A stretch of DNA of 27,325 nt from Myxococcota bacterium (lineage in GTDB: Bacteria; Myxococcota_C; UBA6777): assembly GCA_023150835.1 (NCBI GenBank), contig JAKLKB010000124.1, positions 1 through 27,325 on the forward strand, in the 5' to 3' direction. The notes beneath the pieces were generated by a model. It was not told where the DNA came from, did no database searches, and was given only the letters and a program-made list of their open reading frames with translations. This document shows, piece by piece, positions 9,173 to 16,047 of this stretch. Every line of letters begins with the position of its first letter. Position 1 is the first letter of the stretch. The translations under genes and the position numbers were made by a program.

Positions 9173-9553
9173 ATGAGCGCTTTAAACAAGCGTAGCGGGC
9201 AATGGCTTATTGCGACAGGCATCTTGCACAACGCGGTGGGCGTGTGGATGGGTTTTGATGTCCTCAAAAAGATCGCATGGAGCGGCTTTTTCAATGCAGT
9301 AGATCCACACTTTGATCGGATGGCGATCTTTTGGTTTTTGTTTTCAGGCTTTGCGATCATGATGTGGGGGCAACTTTTGTTGTCGATGGCAACGATCCCA
9401 CGTGGGTTTGCGTGGTCTCTTCTGGCCTTGTCCCTTGTCGGGATCGTGATGATGCCTGCTTCGGGTTTTTGGTTGGTACTGCCCCAAGCCCTTTGGATGC
9501 TGCGTCAAACCGCCGAACCACCGCAACCACCGCGTCGAGAAGATGCAGCCTGA
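9173..9553 (+). CDS. Small four-helix membrane protein (DUF6463-like)
   Basis: This encodes 126 aa, starting behind AGGAG with a 5-6 nt spacer. It has four predicted hydrophobic helices (about residues 10-27, 46-66, 76-96 and 97-110) and a short polar tail rich in Pro/Arg. The opening pattern G-x-x-L-I-A-T-G-I-L-H-N-A-V-G resembles the DUF6463 group of small inner-membrane proteins of unknown function; the family name is from memory. There is no operon partner of known function. A gap of 135 bp without recognisable features separates it from glycogen phosphorylase. Confidence 0.75.
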   Translation: MSALNKRSGQWLIATGILHNAVGVWMGFDVLKKIAWSGFFNAVDPHFDRMAIFWFLFSGFAIMMWGQLLLSMATIPRGFAWSLLALSLVGIVMMPASGFWLVLPQALWMLRQTAEPPQPPRREDAA

Positions 9554-9688
9554 CAGGATCGAAGCGATATGTAGACAAACAGCGAGCCTCTTTGCAGGAG
9601 CAGGGTTTCGCGTTAAAGAAGCGGGTGCGAGAAGACCGCTCCAGAGGGGGGCGGTCCAAAGAGACTCTACGAGCAGAGCGGGAGATCG

Positions 9689-12229
9689 ATGAGCAACCAC
9701 AAAAAGCACAAAGAGCACGAAGCCAAAGAGATCGAGATCCGCGTTGAAGACGATCGGACGGGGATGTCCCCCGAGACGCTTCGACGGGCCGTACTGGATC
9801 ACCTTCATTTCACGCAGTCCAAGATCCTCAACGAAGCGACCCCCCTTGACCTGTACTTTGCGCTTGCCCACACCGTTCGCGACCGCCTGATGCACCGCTG
9901 GATGCACACCAACAAGACCTACCACCAAAAAGTCCCCAAGCGTCTGTATTACCTTTCTGCGGAGTATCTGGTCGGACGTGCCTTGCTTTCCAACATCCTC
10001 AACCTTGGGCTGTATGATATCGCCGAACAGGGCTTACGCGCCTATGGTGTGTCGCTTTCGGATGCGCTCGAACAAGAACCCGATCCCGGCCTTGGCAACG
10101 GCGGTTTGGGACGACTGGCAGCTTGCTTTCTCGATTCGTTGGCGACCCTTGGTTTGCCTGCTGTGGGCTACGGCATCCGTTATGAATTTGGCATCTTTCG
10201 CCAGACCTTCCGCGATGGGCAGCAAGTGGAACTTCCCGATGAATGGCTGTTGTATGGCAACCCATGGGAGATCCCACGCCCTGAATACACTGTGAGCGTC
10301 CAATTTTACGGGAGTGTCCAAGAAACATGGGACAAATCAGGCCACTACGCTCCGCAATGGGTGGGTGGGCAACAGGTCTTGGGCGTGCCATACGACACCC
10401 CGATCGCAGGGTACGGAAACAACACCGTCAACACGCTGCGCTTGTGGTCGGCTCGCGCCAGCAGCCAATTCGATCTGGAATTCTTTAACGCTGGTGATTA
10501 TCGACGTGCAGTCGAGCAAAAGGCGATCAGCGAAAGTATCTCGAAAGTTCTTTACCCAAAAGATGACACACCAGACGGACGAGAGCTTCGACTCAAACAG
10601 CAATATTTCTTTGCTTGTTGTTCGATCCAAGATATCATCCGACGCTACAAACACCACAACGATACCTTTGACCACTTCCCCGACAAAGTCGCGATCCAAC
10701 TCAACGATACACACCCCTCGATCGCCATCGCCGAGCTTCAACGGGTGTTGGTGGATATCGAGCAGATCCCGTGGGATCGCGCTTGGGATATCACGCAACG
10801 CACCTTTGCGTATACCAACCATACGCTTTTGCCCGAAGCACTCGAACAATGGCCGCTTCCGATGTTTCAAAAGCTCTTACCACGCCACACCCAGATCATC
10901 TTCGAGATCAACCGGCGTTTCTTGCGCCAAGTCCAGATCGCAGCCCCCCACGACGAAGCCCGACAAAAGCGCATGAGCATCATCGGCGATGGACCCGAAC
11001 AGAGCGTAAGGATGGCGCATCTTTCTGTGGTCGGTTCGCACAGCGTCAACGGTGTGGCCCAACTACACACCGATCTGCTCAAACAATCGGTGTTGCGGGA
11101 CTTTGCGGACTTTTGGCCCACTCGCTTTAACAACAAAACCAATGGTGTGACGCCACGCCGTTGGTTGTTGCAATGCAACCCCCTACTTTCCAAGGCCATC
11201 AGCGACCGCATCGGAACGGCTTGGATTGCACACCTCGAAGATCTCAAAAAGCTCGATTCATGGGCCGACGATCCCGCCTTCCAAGAACAACTCCATCTGA
11301 TCAAGCAACAAAACAAACAATCGCTCGCTCAATTTGTCCGCCAAAACTGGCAGATCCAACTCAACCCCCATTCGCTGTTTGATGTCCAAATCAAGCGGAT
11401 GCACGAATACAAGCGCCAACTGCTCAATTGCCTCCATGTGATCGCGCTCTATCAACATCTCAAATTCAATCCAGAGGCTGATCTCGTCCCACGCACCGTC
11501 ATCTTTGCCGGAAAAGCCGCCCCGGGCTACACCCTCGCCAAGCTTCATATCAAGTTCATCAACGATGTCGCCAACACCATCAACCAAGATCCCAAAACCA
11601 ACGAGCGACTCAAGATGATCTTTGTTCCCAACTACAGCGTCTCTCTGGCCGAACGCTTGATCCCTGCTGCCGATCTGTCCGAACAGATCTCCACTGCCGG
11701 AAAAGAAGCCTCGGGAACAGGCAACATGAAGTTCCAAATGAACGGTGCCTTGACCATCGGCACGCTCGATGGGGCCAATATCGAGATCCGCGAAGAAGTC
11801 GGAGCCGACAACTTCTTCTTGTTTGGCCTCAACGCCCAAGAAGTCCAACAGATCCGCCACGCAGGATATCGCCCCAGCGACCACGTCGAACAAAGTGAAG
11901 CCTTGCGCCATGCCATCCACCTCGTCCGTTCGGGATTCTTTAGCCCCGACGAACCCGACCGCTACCACGCCCTGATGCACAACCTCACACACGTCGATCA
12001 CTACCTGATCTGCGCTGACTTTGAAAGCTATCGCAACTGTCACCAACAAGCCGAAGCCGTCTACAAAGACCGCAGCCAATGGATGAAGCGCGTGATCCAC
12101 AACATCGCCAACGCAGGCAAGTTCTCAAGCGACCGAACCATCGCCGAATACGCCCGCGAGATCTGGCAACTTGAATCGATCCAGATCATCCTCCCCGAAG
12201 GCCACGACGATGCACTCCTCTCCTACTGA
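9689..12229 (+). CDS. glgP: Glycogen/starch/maltodextrin phosphorylase
   Basis: This encodes 846 aa, a normal full length. The enzyme releases glucose-1-phosphate from alpha-1,4-glucans using pyridoxal phosphate. Family signatures are GLGNGGLGRLAACFLDS in the N-terminal half, the glycogen-binding and active-site stretch around MHEYKRQLLN, and the cofactor segment EASGTGNMKF with the PLP lysine at K681, close to the K680 of rabbit muscle enzyme. The start at 9689 follows GGGAG. The first 25 residues are a charged extension (HKKHKEHEAKE). Its stop overlaps the next gene by 20 nt, indicating coupling to the inositol-phosphatase-family gene. Role: cytoplasmic glycogen breakdown. Confidence 0.97.
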   Translation: MSNHKKHKEHEAKEIEIRVEDDRTGMSPETLRRAVLDHLHFTQSKILNEATPLDLYFALAHTVRDRLMHRWMHTNKTYHQKVPKRLYYLSAEYLVGRALLSNILNLGLYDIAEQGLRAYGVSLSDALEQEPDPGLGNGGLGRLAACFLDSLATLGLPAVGYGIRYEFGIFRQTFRDGQQVELPDEWLLYGNPWEIPRPEYTVSVQFYGSVQETWDKSGHYAPQWVGGQQVLGVPYDTPIAGYGNNTVNTLRLWSARASSQFDLEFFNAGDYRRAVEQKAISESISKVLYPKDDTPDGRELRLKQQYFFACCSIQDIIRRYKHHNDTFDHFPDKVAIQLNDTHPSIAIAELQRVLVDIEQIPWDRAWDITQRTFAYTNHTLLPEALEQWPLPMFQKLLPRHTQIIFEINRRFLRQVQIAAPHDEARQKRMSIIGDGPEQSVRMAHLSVVGSHSVNGVAQLHTDLLKQSVLRDFADFWPTRFNNKTNGVTPRRWLLQCNPLLSKAISDRIGTAWIAHLEDLKKLDSWADDPAFQEQLHLIKQQNKQSLAQFVRQNWQIQLNPHSLFDVQIKRMHEYKRQLLNCLHVIALYQHLKFNPEADLVPRTVIFAGKAAPGYTLAKLHIKFINDVANTINQDPKTNERLKMIFVPNYSVSLAERLIPAADLSEQISTAGKEASGTGNMKFQMNGALTIGTLDGANIEIREEVGADNFFLFGLNAQEVQQIRHAGYRPSDHVEQSEALRHAIHLVRSGFFSPDEPDRYHALMHNLTHVDHYLICADFESYRNCHQQAEAVYKDRSQWMKRVIHNIANAGKFSSDRTIAEYAREIWQLESIQIILPEGHDDALLSY

Positions 12230-13103
12230 CCTCTCTATCGCTTGTGCAGCCGCCCAAAAAGCTGCACCGATCTTGCGATCCTACTTTGGCAATCTACGAG
12301 AGATCCACGAAAAATCCGATGCCAAGGGCGATAGCAAGGGCCTCGTCACAGAAGCCGATACTGCTTCCGAACAAGCCATCCTCCACCACCTCCGCGCTCA
12401 TTCCACCCACCCGATCCTCAGCGAAGAAAGCGGCTTCTCCCATCACCTCCCTGCCCTCTCACGCTCTCTCTCCACAAACGCCCCACCCACCGGCCATTCC
12501 ACCGAGACCCCATCGAAGCGCTTGCCCGATGGGCTTGATACAACAACGCCATATTGGATCGTCGATCCGCTCGATGGGACGACGAACTTTGCGCGTGGAC
12601 TGCCTTGGTTTGCGATCTCGATCGCCCTGCTTCGGGGTTCCGAAGTGTTGCTTGGGGTTGTGCTCGATCCGCTTCGAGACGAGATCTTTTGTGCGCTGCG
12701 GGGTGGCGGAGCCTTTTGCAACGAAAAGCCGCTCCAACGCTCGGATATCCGCACCAAACAACCTGCTGTATTTCTCAATCACGGCTACGCCCCCGAAGAT
12801 CGGGCGCGGTTTGCAGAAGCTGCACGCCGCCTCGTCCCCGAAGCTTCGTTGCGGATGCTCGGGCCAAGTGCGCTGGAGATCTGTTATGCCGCACGCGGAG
12901 AAGTCGATGCCTTCGTGTGTTCGGGAGACGAGATCTGGGACTTTGCCGCAGGGATGCTGATCGCCACAGAAGCCGGCTGTCTCGCCTCCGATTGGGCGGG
13001 GCGGCCTTGGGCCTCGATACATCCGTCCTTTGTGTTGATCGCCGCCCCTTGGCTCCACCCCACCCTCATCCCACAACTCGCCGATCTCCAACCCGCCCCC
13101 TGA
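12210..13103 (+). CDS. Inositol monophosphatase family phosphatase
   Basis: This encodes 297 aa from MHSSPTD. The start is inside the last codons of glgP (20-nt overlap) and is preferred because the family fold begins right after it. Metal-binding motifs are E72-E73-S-G, D119-P-L-D122-G-T-T, and W-D244-F-A-A-G; together they form the two/three-metal Mg2+ site of the IMPase/FBPase superfamily. Possible substrates are inositol-1-phosphate, histidinol phosphate, or PAP (CysQ type), and the sequence alone does not decide among them. Coupling to glycogen phosphorylase hints at sugar-phosphate metabolism. The segment around residues 84-112 is an unusually long Ser/Pro/His-rich loop between EESG and DPLDGT. 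Confidence 0.92.
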   Translation: MHSSPTDLSIACAAAQKAAPILRSYFGNLREIHEKSDAKGDSKGLVTEADTASEQAILHHLRAHSTHPILSEESGFSHHLPALSRSLSTNAPPTGHSTETPSKRLPDGLDTTTPYWIVDPLDGTTNFARGLPWFAISIALLRGSEVLLGVVLDPLRDEIFCALRGGGAFCNEKPLQRSDIRTKQPAVFLNHGYAPEDRARFAEAARRLVPEASLRMLGPSALEICYAARGEVDAFVCSGDEIWDFAAGMLIATEAGCLASDWAGRPWASIHPSFVLIAAPWLHPTLIPQLADLQPAP

Positions 13104-13123
13104 CCGTTGTGGTCGCTGCTCCT

Positions 13124-15412
13124 CTATCGCATCAAGACCTCGAACAGGCTCGAATACGAATCGGTCCACAGACTGGCTTTTTTCTTCGAGGAGATCGGCT
13201 CTCCTGCCTTTTTGAAGGCGTCTTGTTGGAAGACGGCAGGATCGTTGGCAAGCAACACCCATGTCGTGCCAAAACAGATCTCGTAGTCATCATCGTCCGT
13301 TTCGATCTGGTAATGGGCTTTGCCCAAAGCTTCGGCGATCCGCTTGATCACAGGGGCCAAGTCCAAGAAACGGTTGGAGATGTGCAACGCCAAGATGCCG
13401 TCTTTTTGAAGATGCGAAAAATACAGGGCCACAGCTTCTTTCGTCAACAGATGCACAGGGATCGCATCGCTCGAAAAACAGTCGACCGCCAACACGTCAT
13501 ACTGTTGTTTCGGCTCACGCTCCATCGAAAGTCGCGCATCTCCCGGGATCGTCTGCACCTGCGCACCCGCCTTTCGCGTACTTGACAGATAGTAAAACTT
13601 TTGCTCAGCCAAGGCGATCACATCGGGATTGATCTCATAAAAGCGGTAGGTATCGCCCGCCCGCGCATAACCCGCCAACGTCCCCACCCCTAGACCCAAG
13701 ACACCCACTTTGACCGCTGTTTTCTTCTTCATCTGGTACTCGATCGCCCTTCCTGCCCCAGTATCGGGACAATAGAAGGTCACCAGCTCACGATGCCGCT
13801 TTGGATCCAGCCATTGCTCGCCGTGCCGAATGACACCGTGATACAGCACACGATAATTTTGCTCGGGATCTTTTTTGGAAGTGTGATCCGCAACGCGCAC
13901 CACCCCATAGAAATTTCGCTGCACCAACAGCTTTCCTTCCCACGACTTGCGCACGTTGATCACCCCCCATGCGCAAAGCGCGATCACACCAAGCTGCATC
14001 ACCACGATCACAGGATGACGCCAAGCCTTGAAAAACACGGAAGCAGGATCACGCAACAACGAAAGCACCGCCACCACCGCACAAGCCACCAACAAGATCG
14101 GAAACTCATGATAATCCGAGAACAACAGCGGCGAGATCACCGCAACAAATAATCCGCCCACCGCCCCACCCACCGACAACATCAAATAAAAGGTCGTCAG
14201 ATAACGCGGATGTGGCTTGCTTCGCACCATCTCTCCATGACACACCATGCAAAGCACAAAATACGATGTGGAGTACGCCACAACTGCCCACACCAAGGGA
14301 AACGCCAGCGTGCCTCTGTGCAGCATCCATGCAGTCCCCCCAAGAACCACCACCAGCAACGGAAAAAACACCTCCCGCCGATACCAACCATCCGCATCAA
14401 AACACAAAATAAACGTCAACAAATACAGCGCCAACGGCAAGATCCACAAAAATGGAACTGTCGCCACGTCATGCGTGAGGTGGCTTGTCACCGCCAACAA
14501 CAACGCCGACGGAAGCGCCGCATACACCAACCAAAGTACTCGCGTCCCCCACGTCGGAACCACCAACGGAAGATCGCTCTTCCCCGATGGCTCGGCGGTT
14601 TTGAGGGCCTCTGCTTTCCCGTTCGACTCGGCGGTTTTGGGGGCCTCTGCTTTCCCGTTCGACTCGGCGGTTTTGGGGGCCTCTGCTTTCCCGTTCGACT
14701 CGGCGGTTTTGGGGGTGTCGGCGGTTTCGGAGGATTGGGCTTTTTCGGAGGGAATTCCGTTGTTTGGAGGGTCGGCTTGCTTGGTTTGTATCTCGGTGTG
14801 CGCCCCTGCGTGAGCGACCTGATGGGCGCGCAGCGACAAGACCGCCGTCACAACACACAAAACCACAAATGCACCATACAAGGCAGACCACGAGATCCCT
14901 TGCATCCACGCGCTCATTCGGGGTTCCACCAACAGCGGATACCCCAACAGCGCCACCAACGAACCAAAGTTCGACAACGCAAACAACCGATACGGCAGCG
15001 CATCATGCTTTGAGCGTACATACCACGACTGCACCAACGGACTGGTGGTGGAAAGCAAAAAGTAAGGCAAGCCCACACACACCGCCAACAAGACCAAGAT
15101 CTGTATCGTCGGAACCCCCAAAGCATCAGGCTTCCAGCGATCACTTGGCAAGATCGGCAGCAACAACAGACTCAACAGCAACAAGCCGATGTGGATCTGT
15201 GTGTGCCGCTGCGCCGAGAGTTTACGCACCCCCCAATCCACATACAGATACCCGAGCAACAACGCGCCTTGAAAAAACAGCATACACGTTGTCCACACCG
15301 CAGAAGTCCCACCAAACCAAGGCAAGATCATCCTTGCGATAATCGGCTGCACCATAAACAACAAAAAGGCGCTCAACAAGATCGTGCCACCATACAAAAA
15401 CATCGACCGCAT
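13124..15412 (-). CDS. Membrane-bound spermidine-synthase-like protein
   Basis: This encodes 762 aa from MRSMFLYGG; a second Met nine bases on is nearly as good, since AGGAG sits 2 or 11 nt upstream. The first part has about seven transmembrane helices, beginning with the family pattern A-F-L-L-F-x-V-Q-P-I-I-A-R-x-x-L-P-W-F-G-G. A repeat-rich hydrophilic loop follows, then about seven more helices. The last 230 residues are a soluble Rossmann domain with V-G-V-L-G-L-G-V-G-T, an acidic ribose-binding residue in Y-E-I-N-P, and VDCFSSDAIPVHLLT, as in spermidine synthases and related aminopropyl/methyltransferases. No S-adenosylmethionine decarboxylase is nearby, so polyamine synthesis is not established. 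It is convergent with the phosphatase gene (20-bp gap). Confidence 0.88.
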   Translation of the reverse strand: MRSMFLYGGTILLSAFLLFMVQPIIARMILPWFGGTSAVWTTCMLFFQGALLLGYLYVDWGVRKLSAQRHTQIHIGLLLLSLLLLPILPSDRWKPDALGVPTIQILVLLAVCVGLPYFLLSTTSPLVQSWYVRSKHDALPYRLFALSNFGSLVALLGYPLLVEPRMSAWMQGISWSALYGAFVVLCVVTAVLSLRAHQVAHAGAHTEIQTKQADPPNNGIPSEKAQSSETADTPKTAESNGKAEAPKTAESNGKAEAPKTAESNGKAEALKTAEPSGKSDLPLVVPTWGTRVLWLVYAALPSALLLAVTSHLTHDVATVPFLWILPLALYLLTFILCFDADGWYRREVFFPLLVVVLGGTAWMLHRGTLAFPLVWAVVAYSTSYFVLCMVCHGEMVRSKPHPRYLTTFYLMLSVGGAVGGLFVAVISPLLFSDYHEFPILLVACAVVAVLSLLRDPASVFFKAWRHPVIVVMQLGVIALCAWGVINVRKSWEGKLLVQRNFYGVVRVADHTSKKDPEQNYRVLYHGVIRHGEQWLDPKRHRELVTFYCPDTGAGRAIEYQMKKKTAVKVGVLGLGVGTLAGYARAGDTYRFYEINPDVIALAEQKFYYLSSTRKAGAQVQTIPGDARLSMEREPKQQYDVLAVDCFSSDAIPVHLLTKEAVALYFSHLQKDGILALHISNRFLDLAPVIKRIAEALGKAHYQIETDDDDYEICFGTTWVLLANDPAVFQQDAFKKAGEPISSKKKASLWTDSYSSLFEVLMR
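14594..14720 (-). repeat. 36-bp coding repeat in membrane protein loop
   Basis: Three complete 36-bp units (14594, 14630, 14666) plus a partial fourth encode K-T-A-E-S-N-G-K-A-E-A-P in frame. They lie in a hydrophilic loop between two membrane blocks. The units are nearly identical at nucleotide level. Confidence 0.88.
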
Positions 15413-15510
15413 CACTCCTGCCCGCACAGCAAACACAACGCACAACGACGCCGTTTGGCCATCCAAGCCTACGCAAAAAATAAAAATGGTCTGGAAATCG
15501 CTTGAGATAA

Positions 15511-15540
15511 GGAGCATCGCGGACTCGAACCGCAACCCCA
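15511..15540 (-). tRNA. Orphan tRNA 3' half (T-arm and 3' acceptor strand)
   Basis: Read on the minus strand, T-stem TGCGG, loop TTCGAGT, T-stem CCGCG and acceptor strand ATGCTCC form a complete tRNA 3' end without encoded CCA. No matching 5' half follows it, unlike the two units upstream. The only complementary 5' strand nearby is GGAGCGT at 15618-15624, 5' of it. That segment is followed by a 6-bp hairpin (ccgtcc/ggacgg) rather than a normal D-arm, and no standard anticodon arm follows. It may be a degenerate third tRNA, a trans-acting half, or part of a larger structured RNA. Confidence 0.4.
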
Positions 15541-15597
15541 GCCGCGCCAAAACGCTTTCGCTCATGTACACGATCACACGTCTTGACGCAACCCAAG

Positions 15598-15721
15598 CCG
15601 TCCTGCCCTACGGACGGACGCTCCATGGAGTGGCCCAACACACCTACCCGTGGCGGCTGGGCCATCGTTCGCCACCGAAGCAACGAACTATGCCACCTCG
15701 TTCTATGTCCCGCCACATTCG
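15598..15721 (-). ncRNA. Structured RNA segment between tRNA halves
   Basis: This segment shows several strong inverted repeats. GTGGCGG (15710-15716) pairs with CCGCCAC (15650-15656). Inside lies a 9-bp hairpin with a TTCG-type loop (15667-15688). GGCCCA and TGGGCC (about 15632-15663) enclose the CCGCCAC strand, so the two helices would form a pseudoknot. A 6-bp hairpin follows at 15598-15617. It continues the trailer of the second permuted tRNA unit. No group I core, tmRNA tag or RNase P signature was found. Confidence 0.35.
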
Positions 15722-15821
15722 GAGCCGATCAGGTTAAAACAGGCTGCTCTACCGTTGAGCTACCTCCCCATAAAAAGGAGAGGACAGGATTTGAACCTGT
15801 AACCGCCTATTGGGTCGACTC
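15722..15821 (-). tRNA. Circularly permuted tRNA, unit 2 (3' half before 5' half)
   Basis: In transcript order (minus strand): anticodon-stem strand TAGGC (15809-15805), variable loop GGTT, T-arm ACAGG-TTCAAAT-CCTGT, acceptor strand CCTCTCC (15783-15777), a 7-nt linker, then acceptor strand GGGGAGG (15769-15763), TA, D-arm GCTC-AACGGTA-GAGC, A, and anticodon-stem strand GCCTG (15744-15740). The acceptor stem pairs 7/7 (one G.T) and the anticodon stem 5/5 (one G.T). The flanks pair over 7 bp (TCGGCTC 15728-15722 with GAGTCGA 15821-15815), leaving an internal loop TTTTAACCTGA / CCCAA from which the anticodon loop would be assembled. Depending on the join, TT(T)+(C)CCAA would give a Gly-type anticodon (TCC or CCC); this is a guess. 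The discriminator is T and no CCA is encoded. Confidence 0.6.
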
Positions 15822-15851
15822 TCGTTGATGCAGGACGGGTGGTCCTTCAGA

Positions 15852-16000
15852 TTGGGAGCAAGACTTTGAGTTTGACACCCCACGCCTGCCTCTATCCAGT
15901 TGGGCTACCCCGCCGTCGATGGCGGGGGTAGGATTCGAACCTACAACAACGACGCTTTTGGGTGCTTTCACTTCTATTTGAGTTTGAGTTTCGCTCCCAA
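15852..16000 (-). tRNA. Circularly permuted tRNA, unit 1 (3' half before 5' half)
   Basis: In transcript order (minus strand): T-arm GTAGG-TTCGAAT-CCTAC (15944-15928), acceptor strand CCCCGCC (15927-15921), a 6-nt linker ATCGAC, then acceptor strand GGCGGGG (15914-15908), TA, and a D-arm GCC..AACTGGATAGA..GGC. The acceptor stem is 7/7 Watson-Crick. Outer sequences pair: GGCGT with GCGTC, GGGTG (15880-15876) with CACCC (15964-15960), and leader TTGGGAGCGAAACT (16000-15987) with trailer AGTCTTGCTCCCAA (15865-15852), 13 of 14 positions. The anticodon is uncertain. A loop G-T-C-A-A-A-C at 15876-15870 would give Leu CAA with a long variable arm, but then several extra bases lie after the D-arm. 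There is no normal 5' half upstream; the neighbouring gene ends at 16048. Confidence 0.58.
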
Positions 16001-16008
16001 CGAAGAAT

Positions 16009-16038
16009 TCTATACCGCAAAGCAGCGCAAAAAAACAA
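16009..16038 (-). promoter_or_regulatory. Candidate sigma70-like promoter for the permuted tRNA unit
   Basis: On the minus strand TTGTTT (16038-16033), an 18-nt spacer and TATAGA (16014-16009) precede unit 1. The expected start is near 16001-16003, almost exactly where the leader helix of unit 1 begins (16000). The -35 match is only partial. Confidence 0.4.
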
Positions 16039-16047
16039 ACAACGGAC

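Noticed and set aside
13101-13123. Terminator between the convergent phosphatase and spermidine-synthase-like genes
   Set aside because: Only a 4-bp hairpin (gacc/ggtc) without a T-run.
15511-15624. Selenocysteine tRNA (6-bp D-stem-like hairpin)
   Set aside because: No TCA anticodon in a suitable loop and no regular long anticodon stem.
15541-15740. Group I intron in a tRNA anticodon loop
   Set aside because: No GACTA-type guanosine-binding core or P/Q/R/S elements were found.
15511-15914. Normal-order tRNAs with long introns or insertions
   Set aside because: Pairing the halves in normal order gives mismatched acceptor stems (6/7 and 5/7) and no full anticodon stem, leaves the first 3' half without a partner, and does not explain the flank helices. 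The permuted order fits all stems of unit 2.
15511-16000. Two-piece (permuted) tmRNA
   Set aside because: The 5' halves have regular D-arms with paired stems, which tmRNA lacks. There are two units, and no tag peptide frame ending in Ala-Ala was seen.
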